From GCA-002779465 sp964596535 (GTDB taxonomy: Bacteria; Desulfobacterota; Desulfobacteria; Desulfobacterales; UBA2156): a stretch of 10,446 bases of DNA. The stretch is taken from the NCBI GenBank assembly GCA_964596535.1, contig CAZQUR010000096.1, forward strand, positions 1 through 10,446. Direction: 5' to 3'. How positions within the stretch are numbered: the first letter of the stretch is position 1; each line of letters opens with the position of its first letter. This document shows positions 1 to 5,536 of this stretch, in pieces. The position numbers were made by a program, and so were the translations under genes. Under the pieces are notes generated by a model. The model searched no databases and was not told the origin of the DNA. It saw nothing but the letters and a program-made list of their open reading frames with translations.

Positions 1-3
1 TCG

Positions 4-27
4 AGGGTTCAAGGATTCAAGGAGTCG
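4..27 (+). repeat. Octamer repeats, three copies, carrying the pgsA ribosome binding site
   Basis: Three consecutive octamers fit the pattern AGG(G/A)(T/G)TC(A/G): AGGGTTCA, AGGATTCA and AGGAGTCG. They belong to the same family as the longer array at 10356-10432. The junction of the second and third copies gives AAGGAG at 19-24, six bases before the pgsA ATG at 31. The repeat therefore doubles as the Shine-Dalgarno sequence. The array may extend leftwards outside the window. Confidence 0.75.
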
Positions 28-30
28 AGT

Positions 31-618
31 ATGACGGATCGTAAAGGAAAAGAAAGAGCGCCGGCGGATAATGCCGGCATATTCAGCCCGCCGAATCGGC
101 TGACCCTGTTGCGAATCATCGCGATTCCGGGGATCATCATCCTGTTGCACTTTCCGGATCGGATCACCACGGCCCTGGCCGCCCTGGTCTTCAGCATTGC
201 GGCCCTCACGGACTGGCTGGACGGGTACTGGGCCAGGCACAGCGGTTTGGTGTCGAACCTGGGGAAAGTCATGGATCCCGTGGCCGACAAACTGCTGGTG
301 TCCTCGAGTTTCATCATGCTCGCCGCCCACGGCTGGGTACCCGCCTGGATTGTATGCGTCATCATCGGAAGGGAACTGGCCGTGACCGGGCTGCGCAATG
401 TAATCGCGGGAAAAGGGGAGGACCTTTCCGCATCCATGCTGGGAAAGTACAAAACCGGTTTTCAAATCGCGGCCATCATCCCCCTCCTCATCCATTACCC
501 GTATATGGGCATCCGCTTCCATGTCATCGGGACGATCCTGTTATGGCTCGCTCTCGTTTTCACCATCTGGTCGGGCGCGGATTATTTCATCCGTTTCCGG
601 AAGCTCCTCAGAGGTTAA
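31..618 (+). CDS. pgsA: CDP-diacylglycerol--glycerol-3-phosphate 3-phosphatidyltransferase (PGP synthase)
   Basis: This integral inner-membrane enzyme transfers a phosphatidyl group from CDP-diacylglycerol to glycerol-3-phosphate, the committed step to phosphatidylglycerol and cardiolipin. The 195-residue product carries the full CDP-alcohol phosphotransferase signature DG-x2-AR-x8-G-x3-D-x3-D at residues 64-86. The metal-binding aspartates are D61, D64, D82 and D86. The later segment GRELAVTGLR (113-122) is typical of PgsA within the superfamily. Several hydrophobic stretches fit a multi-pass protein, at roughly 27-40, 45-60, 90-112, 144-160 and 166-186. Length is normal for the family. The ATG at 31 is preceded by AAGGAG with 6-base spacing, which fixes the start. 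It is followed by a repeat-filled spacer and then tRNA-Gly and tRNA-Cys, as in E. coli. Phosphatidylserine synthase was considered, but the GRELxVTGLR motif and tRNA context favour PgsA. Confidence 0.95.
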   Translation: MTDRKGKERAPADNAGIFSPPNRLTLLRIIAIPGIIILLHFPDRITTALAALVFSIAALTDWLDGYWARHSGLVSNLGKVMDPVADKLLVSSSFIMLAAHGWVPAWIVCVIIGRELAVTGLRNVIAGKGEDLSASMLGKYKTGFQIAAIIPLLIHYPYMGIRFHVIGTILLWLALVFTIWSGADYFIRFRKLLRG

Positions 619-640
619 CGTCCTCAGCTCTAAGACCATC

Positions 641-673
641 GGTATCGGGATCGAACTCGGTATCGGGATCGAA
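641..673. repeat. Two-copy direct repeat, 18-base period
   Basis: The 15-mer GGTATCGGGATCGAA occurs at 641-655 and again at 659-673, separated by three bases. The sequence continues with similar ATCG-rich words. It is low-complexity intergenic sequence with no gene signal. Confidence 0.7.
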
Positions 674-786
674 ATCGCACTCGCCCCCACACCGACCCTC
701 ATTCCCCGGCGGCATGTAAAACGCCTCACGGTTTGCACCCTTAAATGATGGGCTGCTCCTTTAATATGTAGCCGGAGATCTTTAAA

Positions 787-861
787 ATGTAGGGCCGGGT
801 TTTACACCCGGCCGGAGATCGACCGTTATTTTACGGCGGCATGTAAAATGCCGCCCTACGT
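787..861. repeat. Compact palindromic element (REP/MITE-like) with three-way-junction folding
   Basis: The 75-base element is built from three stems. An outer stem pairs 787-792 with 856-861 (ATGTAG with CTACGT, one G-T wobble). Directly inside it is a perfect 8-bp hairpin at 793-813 (GGCCGGGT, loop TTTAC, ACCCGGCC). A second perfect 8-bp hairpin at 835-855 (GGCGGCAT, loop GTAAA, ATGCCGCC) abuts the closing arm. A 21-base linker joins the two hairpins. A degenerate partial copy lies at 708-740. The structure resembles dispersed non-coding palindromic repeats. No transposase is nearby, and no target-site duplication was identified. Confidence 0.65.
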
Positions 862-895
862 TCCTGCCATTATGGTGTGAATTGTTGAAAAGGTG

Positions 896-925
896 TTGAC
901 AAAGCGGACAGGATTGCGGTAAGAA
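896..925 (+). promoter_or_regulatory. Probable sigma-70 promoter for the tRNA-Gly/tRNA-Cys transcript
   Basis: A consensus -35 box TTGACA lies at 896-901. A weak -10 candidate, TAAGAA at 920-925, follows with 18-base spacing. Transcription would begin about 5-7 bases before the mature 5' end of tRNA-Gly at 938. The perfect -35 box and tRNA-proximal position support it. The -10 box matches consensus at only three of six positions. Confidence 0.6.
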
Positions 926-937
926 CAACCCTGTCGA

Positions 938-1012
938 GCGGGAATAACTCAGTGGTAGAGTGCGACCTTGCCAAGGTCGAAGTCGCGGGTTCAAATCCCG
1001 TTTCCCGCTCCA
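938..1012 (+). tRNA. tRNA-Gly (anticodon GCC)
   Basis: A complete cloverleaf can be drawn. The acceptor stem GCGGGAA pairs with TTCCCGC. The D arm is ACTC/GAGT. The anticodon stem CGACC/GGTCG closes the loop TTGCCAA, with anticodon GCC at 970-972. The T arm contains the canonical GGTTCAAATCC core. The discriminator is T and the 3' CCA (1010-1012) is encoded in the genome. An eight-T run follows immediately at 1013-1020, before tRNA-Cys. The two tRNAs are 10 bases apart and likely share one precursor. Confidence 0.97.
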
Positions 1013-1022
1013 TTTTTTTTAA

Positions 1023-1097
1023 GGCGGCATAGCCAAGTGGTAAGGCAGCGGTCTGCAAAACCGCTATTCCCCGGTTCAAATCCGGGTGCCGCCTCCA
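1023..1097 (+). tRNA. tRNA-Cys (anticodon GCA)
   Basis: The acceptor stem GGCGGCA pairs with TGCCGCC. The anticodon stem GCGGT/ACCGC closes the loop CTGCAAA, with anticodon GCA at 1055-1057. The T arm contains GGTTCAAATCC, and the 3' CCA (1095-1097) is encoded. In E. coli the same two tRNAs, glyW and cysT, follow pgsA in the same order. The third tRNA of that cluster (leuZ) is not found downstream here. Confidence 0.97.
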
Positions 1098-1159
1098 TTC
1101 TTTTAATAAATGTTCCGCGCTTGGGTCCGACACGTGGGCGAATGTCTCTTTTGTAGTAT

Positions 1160-1217
1160 CATCAGGGGAAATCCACCCCCATGGAAACTTTTTATTCCAT
1201 TCGATTTCACCCTGATG
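1160..1217 (+). promoter_or_regulatory. Nested inverted repeat in the leader of the DsrE-like gene
   Basis: CATCAGGG at 1160-1167 is perfectly complementary to CCCTGATG at 1210-1217. The adjoining AAAT (1169-1172) and ATTT (1204-1207) extend the pairing after a small internal loop. Inside lies a second hairpin, ATGGAA (1181-1186) with TTCCAT (1195-1200). It ends 34 bases before the start codon and does not cover the ribosome binding site. It could be an operator for a dimeric regulator or a leader RNA structure. No known riboswitch or T-box was recognised, and no T-run follows. Confidence 0.4.
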
Positions 1218-1251
1218 GGAACCGTAACCCCCTTTCAGTAGGAGACCCGCC

Positions 1252-1695
1252 ATGAATGAAATCAAGGAACAAGCCGCGTTGATCTGTTCGAGAGACACCA
1301 TCGACGGCGCATACCCCAGCCTGATCCTCGGCATCAACGCCGCCCGCCTGGGGATGGAATCGAAGGTCTTTTATACCTTCATGGGACTGCGCCTCCTTTT
1401 AAAGGGCGGATTCGAGCGGGCCAAGTTCATCCCGCCCGGGGTGCTCGGCGCCATTCCGGGGATGGCCAGCATCGCCACGGCCATGATGAAAAGCAAGATC
1501 GACAAGGCCAACATCCCGAGCCTGGCCGAACTCCAGGAAATGGCCCAAATCGAAGGGGTGGAACTGATCGGCTGCCGGATGAGCGTGGATATGATGGAAC
1601 TCAAGGAAGAGGACCTCATCAAAGGCGCCGTGATCTGGTCGGCCGAAGACTTCATGAAATATGCCAAGGATGCCAAACTCTGCCTGTTCACATGA
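1252..1695 (+). CDS. DsrE/DsrF-family (DsrE2-like) sulfur-relay type protein
   Basis: This 147-residue protein resembles the DsrE/DsrF/TusD superfamily, small alpha/beta proteins that bind or relay sulfur on a conserved cysteine. The DsrE2-like hallmark is GCRMSVDMM around C108 (residues 107-115), followed by an acidic helix and GAVIWSAEDFM (125-135). In relatives this cysteine is the persulfide-carrying residue. C12 and C144 are further candidates. The N-terminal half contains a hydrophobic segment (60-76) that may associate with a membrane or partner. Length is normal. The start is fixed by AGGAGA (1240-1245), six bases before ATG. The stop lies 12 bases before the kinase start, so the two are probably co-transcribed. 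The physiological sulfur donor and acceptor cannot be read from the sequence. The dsrEFH trio and dsrAB are absent, so this is a stand-alone paralogue rather than part of the reverse-DSR cluster. Confidence 0.8.
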   Translation: MNEIKEQAALICSRDTIDGAYPSLILGINAARLGMESKVFYTFMGLRLLLKGGFERAKFIPPGVLGAIPGMASIATAMMKSKIDKANIPSLAELQEMAQIEGVELIGCRMSVDMMELKEEDLIKGAVIWSAEDFMKYAKDAKLCLFT

Positions 1696-1707
1696 CGGAC
1701 CGCTTCC

Positions 1708-3282
1708 ATGAACGAAGACCCCCCGTTCAACTCGGAGCGACGCGGAAAACCGGGACGCCGGAAAGAAGACCGGATCCTCCTGGACCAATTGCGGCGCTAC
1801 CACCAGTTGTACCAGGTGGGGCAGGTCCTGACCTCCGAGATGAACCTCGAAACCTTGTTCGAGGTGATCATCGACCAGACCAATGCCGTGATGGGCACCG
1901 AGCGGGGGACGGTCTTTCTTTTCGATGAAAACACCAACACCTTGTGGTCCCTGGTCGCCTCGGGAATGGGGAAGGATCTCATTCGAATCCCCGCGGACAA
2001 GGGGGTGGCCGGATGGGTCTTCCAGCAGGGTCAGGCCGCACTGATCAACGACGCCTACGTGGATCCCCGGTTTTACCCCGATGTCGACCGCGAGACCGGT
2101 TTCCGGACCCGAAACATTCTCTGCGTCCCCCTGATCAACCGCAGCCACCGCCGCATCGGCGCCCTCCAGGCCCTCAACAAAAATGGTGGGGAATTCACCG
2201 GCGCGGACGTGGAACTCTTGACCTCCATTTCCCACTATGTGGCCATCGCCCTGGAAAACGCCCGGCTTTACGAAGATCTCAAACTCATGGAAAAGGCCCG
2301 GGAGCGGGTCATCAATCATCTTTCCCATGAACTCAAGACCCCCCTGGCGGTGATCGGGGCGGCCCTGCACCAGATGGGAAAGAAACTCCGGGACAGCCGG
2401 GTCGAAGGGTACGAAACCGTCCTCAAGCGGGGCAAAAGAAGCATCCAGCGCCTCCTGAATCTCCAGGAAAAGATCGATGACATCCTGAATCGAAAAGCAG
2501 TCCTGGAAAAAGAGACCCTCACCAAGATCATCGAAGACGCCGCATTCCTGGTGGAAGAATCCATGGAAGAAAACGGCGGGATGCTGCGCCAAAGCCTCGA
2601 AGCCGTGCTGCAAAAGGTGGAAGATCTTTATGCCGTGGATCCGGTGATCCTCGAAGAAATCGACCTGAGCCGGTCTTTAACCCACGTGCATGAGAGGATG
2701 AAGGCGCAGGCCCGAAACCGAAATTTGAACGTTCACTACCGGATCGAAGACGGGCTTTGGGTTCCAATGGATCGGAAGGTGCTGGATAAGGTGCTCGAAG
2801 GGATCCTGAAAAACGCCGTCGAGAACACGCCCGATGAAGGCGACATCGAGATTACGGCCCGCCGGGGCCCGGACGGCGTCCAGGTGGAGATCCGGGATGC
2901 CGGGATCGGGATATCCGCACAAAACCAGAAGCTGATCTTCCATGGTTTCATTCACATGTCCGATACCGCCCTGTATTCTTCCAAAAAGCCGTATGATTTC
3001 GGCGCGGGCGGCGCCGGTTCGGACCTTTTGCGGATCAAGTTGTTCTCGGAGCGCTTCGGCTTCGACGTTTCCTTCAAGAGCACCCGCTGCCCCTTTTTAC
3101 CCAAAGACGGGGACCTGTGTCCGGGCCGGATTTCGAACTGTCCCCATGTCGAAAGTGCGGATCAGTGCCGGAAAAACGGGGGAACCGCCTTCACCCTTCT
3201 TTTTCAACCCCGGGTGTCCCTGAAAACCCAACCCGAACAAAAGGGCCTGGAACGCCTCGCCCGATCCCCGGATCCTGCCTGA
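1708..3282 (+). CDS. Cytoplasmic GAF-domain sensor histidine kinase with C-terminal cysteine cluster
   Basis: This 524-residue orphan sensor kinase has no signal peptide or membrane segment, so it should act in the cytosol. Residues about 37-188 form a GAF ligand- or redox-sensing domain. The H-box HLSHELKTPL holds the predicted phospho-acceptor H207. An unusually long helical stretch (about 215-315) precedes the HATPase_c domain. That domain has an N-box with N369 (LKNAVENTP) and a G1 box DAGIGIS (397-403). The usual G2 box GTGLGL is replaced by GAGGAGSDLL (432-441). A loop with four cysteines (C461, C471, C478, C487) lies between the G2 region and the last strand GGTAFTLLF. The ATG at 1708 has no clear Shine-Dalgarno. 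An in-frame TGA, the stop of the upstream gene, rules out any earlier start, so translational coupling is likely. No response regulator is in the window. Kinase assignment is firm; signal and output are unknown. Confidence 0.9.
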   Translation: MNEDPPFNSERRGKPGRRKEDRILLDQLRRYHQLYQVGQVLTSEMNLETLFEVIIDQTNAVMGTERGTVFLFDENTNTLWSLVASGMGKDLIRIPADKGVAGWVFQQGQAALINDAYVDPRFYPDVDRETGFRTRNILCVPLINRSHRRIGALQALNKNGGEFTGADVELLTSISHYVAIALENARLYEDLKLMEKARERVINHLSHELKTPLAVIGAALHQMGKKLRDSRVEGYETVLKRGKRSIQRLLNLQEKIDDILNRKAVLEKETLTKIIEDAAFLVEESMEENGGMLRQSLEAVLQKVEDLYAVDPVILEEIDLSRSLTHVHERMKAQARNRNLNVHYRIEDGLWVPMDRKVLDKVLEGILKNAVENTPDEGDIEITARRGPDGVQVEIRDAGIGISAQNQKLIFHGFIHMSDTALYSSKKPYDFGAGGAGSDLLRIKLFSERFGFDVSFKSTRCPFLPKDGDLCPGRISNCPHVESADQCRKNGGTAFTLLFQPRVSLKTQPEQKGLERLARSPDPA

Positions 3283-3347
3283 TCCATCCAAAAACTTCAC
3301 ACCATGAGCGTCTGCGAATCGGTCCGTTGTTGACGCCCTGCCTTCCG

Positions 3348-3696
3348 GATTTGTCCTGGGGCCCGTCTGTCCCGTCACCATCGAGATTGATTTCGCGTCG
3401 CCCCTATTGTAAGGAACAAAGAAAAAAAAGGGGGCGTGGGTCCCGATTTGTCCTGGGGCCCGTCTGTCCCGTCACCATCGAGATTGATTTCGCGTCGCCN
3501 NNNNNNNNNNNNNNNNNNNNNNNNNNNNNNNNNNNNNNNNNNNNNNNNNNNNNNNNNNNNNNNNNNNNNNNNNNNNNNNNNNNNNNNNNNNNNNNNNNNG
3601 ATTTGTCCTGGGGCCCGTCTGTCCCGTCACCATCGAGATTGATTTCGCGTCGCCCCTATTGTAAGGAACAAAGAAAAAAAAGGGGGCGTGGGTCCC
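3348..3696. repeat. 97-bp tandem direct repeat in the leader of the exporter operon, with gap
   Basis: Unit 1 spans 3348-3444. Unit 2 starts at 3445 and is cut by the gap after 55 bases (3499). A complete unit spans 3600-3696. The visible copies are identical. Each full unit contains an A8 run followed directly by G5 (3422-3434 and 3674-3686). The last unit ends directly at G3697-ATG, so the GAT that begins each upstream unit is replaced by the GATG containing the start codon. The run AAAGGGGG, 11 bases before the ATG, is the likely ribosome binding site and is duplicated in every complete unit. True copy number is unknown but is at least two. Confidence 0.9.
3500..3599. other. Assembly gap (100 N)
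   Basis: Exactly 100 N, a usual placeholder for a gap of unknown length. The 55 bases to its left (3445-3499) are identical to the 55 bases to its right (3600-3654). Confidence 0.99.
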
Positions 3697-3697
3697 G

Positions 3698-4852
3698 ATG
3701 AAAGGGAAAATCATCAGATGGGGCATCGTGATTTTGATCCTGGCCGGGATCGGAGCATACCTGTGGCACGTCACCCGGCCCGAGCCTGTTGAAATTGTGG
3801 TGCACCCCGTGGAGCGGGGGCTCGTGGAAAAGACGGCCTCCAACACCCGGGCCGGCACGGTGAAGGCCTGTCGCCGGGCCAAATTGTCCCCGGGAATCGG
3901 TGGTCAGATCACAACCCTTCCCGTTCGGGTGGGCCAACGGGTGAAAAAAGGACAGCTTCTCCTGGAATTGTGGAACAAGGACCTCGCCGCCCGGCTTTCC
4001 CTCGCCAAAAGGGAAGAAGACGCGGCCCGGGCCAAAAAAAAGGCCGTTTGTCTCCGGGCGGAGATCGCCCGCCGGGACGCCGACCGGCTTTTGCGCCTCC
4101 GGAAAACCGGGGCTGCCTCGGAGGAGCGCACCGACCGGGCCGTCACCGAAGCCAAGGCCCTCGATGCCGAATGCGCCGCGGCCGAATCCGCCGTTTCCGT
4201 GAGCCGGGCCCGTGCGGCCTCGATTCTGGCAAATCTGGAACGCACCCGCCTGGTCGCCCCTTTTGACGGTGTCATCGCCGAAATCAACGGTGAACTCAAT
4301 GAATATGTCACGCCGTCTCCCATCGGCATCCCCACCCCGCCGGCCGTGGACATCATCGACACCTCCTGCTTCTATGTCGAGGCCCCCATCGATGAGGTGG
4401 ACGCTCCGCGAGTGTCTGTGGGGATGCCGGCGCGGATCCGCCTCGATGCTTTCAGGGACCGCCGCTTCACCGGAAAAGTGGAACGCGTCGATGCCTATGT
4501 CCTGGACCGGGAACGCCAGGCCCGGACCGTGGACGTGGAGGTGCGGTTTGCCCCGGCGGAAAATCCCGAAAAGCTCCTGGCCGGATACAGCGCGGACATC
4601 GATGTCGTCCTGGAGGTGCATCCGGAGACCCTGCGCGTCCCCACGGAATCGATTCTGGACAACACCCGCGTCTTTGTCTTTGATCCGGCAACCGGAACCA
4701 TATCGGCGCGAACCGTTGAAATCGGGATTTCCAATTGGGACTTTACCGAAATCCGTTCCGGGCTGGAAGAAGGGGAGCAGGTCATCCTCAACGTGGATGC
4801 ACCCGGCGTGGAAGACGGCGCAAAGGCCGTGATCGCCGAGAAACGCGCATGA
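3698..4852 (+). CDS. HlyD/MacA-family periplasmic adaptor (membrane fusion protein) of an ABC exporter
   Basis: This 384-residue protein has a short basic N-terminus and one membrane anchor (about 6-23), placing the rest in the periplasm. It follows the adaptor order: a first half of a biotinyl-lipoyl-like domain (about 53-92, with GGQITTLPVRVGQRVKKGQ), an alpha-helical hairpin rich in Ala, Arg and Glu (about 95-182), and the second lipoyl half with RLVAPFDGVIAEI (184-196). A beta-barrel domain (about 225-305) and a membrane-proximal domain (about 308-380) follow. Such adaptors link inner-membrane ABC exporters to an outer-membrane duct. The start is fixed by the repeat-borne AAAGGGGG and the anchor sequence. 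The stop overlaps the ATPase start by ATGA, showing tight coupling. The closest architecture is MacA, but with separate ATPase and permease genes downstream the MacA name would be too specific. Substrate is unknown. Confidence 0.9.
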   Translation: MKGKIIRWGIVILILAGIGAYLWHVTRPEPVEIVVHPVERGLVEKTASNTRAGTVKACRRAKLSPGIGGQITTLPVRVGQRVKKGQLLLELWNKDLAARLSLAKREEDAARAKKKAVCLRAEIARRDADRLLRLRKTGAASEERTDRAVTEAKALDAECAAAESAVSVSRARAASILANLERTRLVAPFDGVIAEINGELNEYVTPSPIGIPTPPAVDIIDTSCFYVEAPIDEVDAPRVSVGMPARIRLDAFRDRRFTGKVERVDAYVLDRERQARTVDVEVRFAPAENPEKLLAGYSADIDVVLEVHPETLRVPTESILDNTRVFVFDPATGTISARTVEIGISNWDFTEIRSGLEEGEQVILNVDAPGVEDGAKAVIAEKRA

Positions 4853-5526
4853 TTCGGCTGTCGGATGTGGACCGCGTGTTCGAGGTGGGAGAGGAACCGG
4901 TGTACGCCTTGAAAGCGGTCACCCTTTCCATAACCGCCGGGACGTATGCATCCATCATGGGGCCGTCGGGGTCCGGCAAGTCCACCCTCCTGAACATCAT
5001 CGGTCTTCTGGACCGCCCCACCCGGGGAAAGTATCTTTTTGAAAATGTCGACACCACCCATCTTTCAGACGATGAACAGGCCCGGGTGCGCCGGGAAAAG
5101 ATCGGGTTCGTGTTCCAGTTTTTCCACCTGATCCCCCGGCTGACGGCGGCGGAAAACATCGAACTCCCACTGATCCTGGCCGGCGTAAACGCCGGGGAAC
5201 GCAAGGATCGGGTCAGACAGACCCTGACTTCACTGGGGATCCGGGACCGATCCCGGCATCGTCCCGATCAGCTTTCGGGAGGACAGCGCCAGCGGGTGGC
5301 CATCGCCCGGGCCGTGGTCATGCGGCCGAGCATCATCCTCGCCGACGAGCCCACCGGAAACCTGGACCGGGCCTCCGGAAACGAGGTCATCGAGATTCTG
5401 GAGGAACTGAACCGCACCAGGATTTCCCTGATCCTGGTGACCCACGATCCGGCTTTGGGGGACCGGGCCTCTCGAAAGCTCATCATGGAAGACGGAAAGA
5501 TCGTTTCAGACACCTTGAAAAATTGA
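4849..5526 (+). CDS. ABC transporter ATP-binding protein (MacB/LolD class)
   Basis: This 225-residue stand-alone nucleotide-binding subunit powers the two permeases encoded next. All motifs are intact: Walker A GPSGSGKST (38-46), Q-loop Q90 in FVFQFFHLIPRLTAAEN, signature LSGGQRQR (142-149), Walker B with D166 and E167 in ILADEPTGNLD, and the H-loop H199 in LVTHDP. The stretch after the Q-loop is typical of the MacB/LolD/FtsE group of mechanotransmission exporters. The chosen ATG at 4849 overlaps the stop of the adaptor gene (ATGA). An in-frame upstream start at 4735 would add 38 arginine-rich residues inside the adaptor gene and is rejected. In MacB proper the ATPase is fused to the permease. 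Here it is separate, as in LolCDE or YknXYZ-like systems. Confidence 0.95.
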   Translation: MIRLSDVDRVFEVGEEPVYALKAVTLSITAGTYASIMGPSGSGKSTLLNIIGLLDRPTRGKYLFENVDTTHLSDDEQARVRREKIGFVFQFFHLIPRLTAAENIELPLILAGVNAGERKDRVRQTLTSLGIRDRSRHRPDQLSGGQRQRVAIARAVVMRPSIILADEPTGNLDRASGNEVIEILEELNRTRISLILVTHDPALGDRASRKLIMEDGKIVSDTLKN

Positions 5527-5536
5527 GGAGACGGTC

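Larger units (their letters stand above)
619..895. other. Intergenic region between pgsA and the tRNAs, filled with short repeats
   Basis: This spacer has no credible gene. It holds a two-copy 18-base-period repeat (641-673), a fragment of a hairpin repeat (GGCGGCATGTAAAA at 708-721, identical to 835-848), a direct repeat GCCGGAGATC at 771-780 and 811-820, and a complete palindromic element at 787-861. No T-run follows any of the hairpins, so no intrinsic terminator for pgsA is evident. Short open frames here have no plausible start signals and look like chance. Confidence 0.7.
3283..3697. other. Non-coding region between the kinase and the exporter operon
   Basis: The first 65 bases after the kinase stop contain only a weak GGATC/GATCC hairpin (3270-3285) without a T-run. 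The remainder is the 97-bp tandem array, interrupted by the assembly gap. The 97-bp period is not a multiple of three and no frame gives a recognisable protein, so it is treated as untranslated leader. Confidence 0.75.

Noticed and set aside
1013..1020. T8 run after tRNA-Gly as a terminator separating the two tRNAs
   Set aside because: No separate GC-rich hairpin precedes it other than the tRNA itself, and tRNA-Cys follows 10 bases later without its own promoter. A shared transcript is more likely, though partial termination cannot be excluded.
1693..1695. Selenocysteine or readthrough fusion of the DsrE-like protein to the in-frame kinase
   Set aside because: The TGA separates two complete proteins of normal length, the kinase has its own ATG 12 bases later, and no obvious SECIS hairpin begins right after the TGA. 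The shared frame is best taken as chance.
1399..2613. A 404-codon open frame on the minus strand across the DsrE-like and kinase genes
   Set aside because: It lies wholly antisense to two well-supported genes, has no recognisable motif, and is the kind of long mirror frame that GC-rich codon use creates.
3348..3696. CRISPR array or protein repeat
   Set aside because: The units are directly abutting, 97 bp long and identical, with no spacers. The period is not divisible by three and no frame gives a plausible protein.
3656..4621. A 321-codon minus-strand frame opposite the adaptor gene
   Set aside because: No ribosome binding site or motif is seen, and the sense strand shows a complete HlyD/MacA-type adaptor. 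It starts in the adaptor gene and ends in the repeat.
4735..4848. Upstream start for the ABC ATPase adding 38 residues
   Set aside because: The extension is arginine-rich shadow sequence inside the adaptor gene. The ATGA overlap at 4849 gives the normal N-terminus MIRLSDVDRVF.
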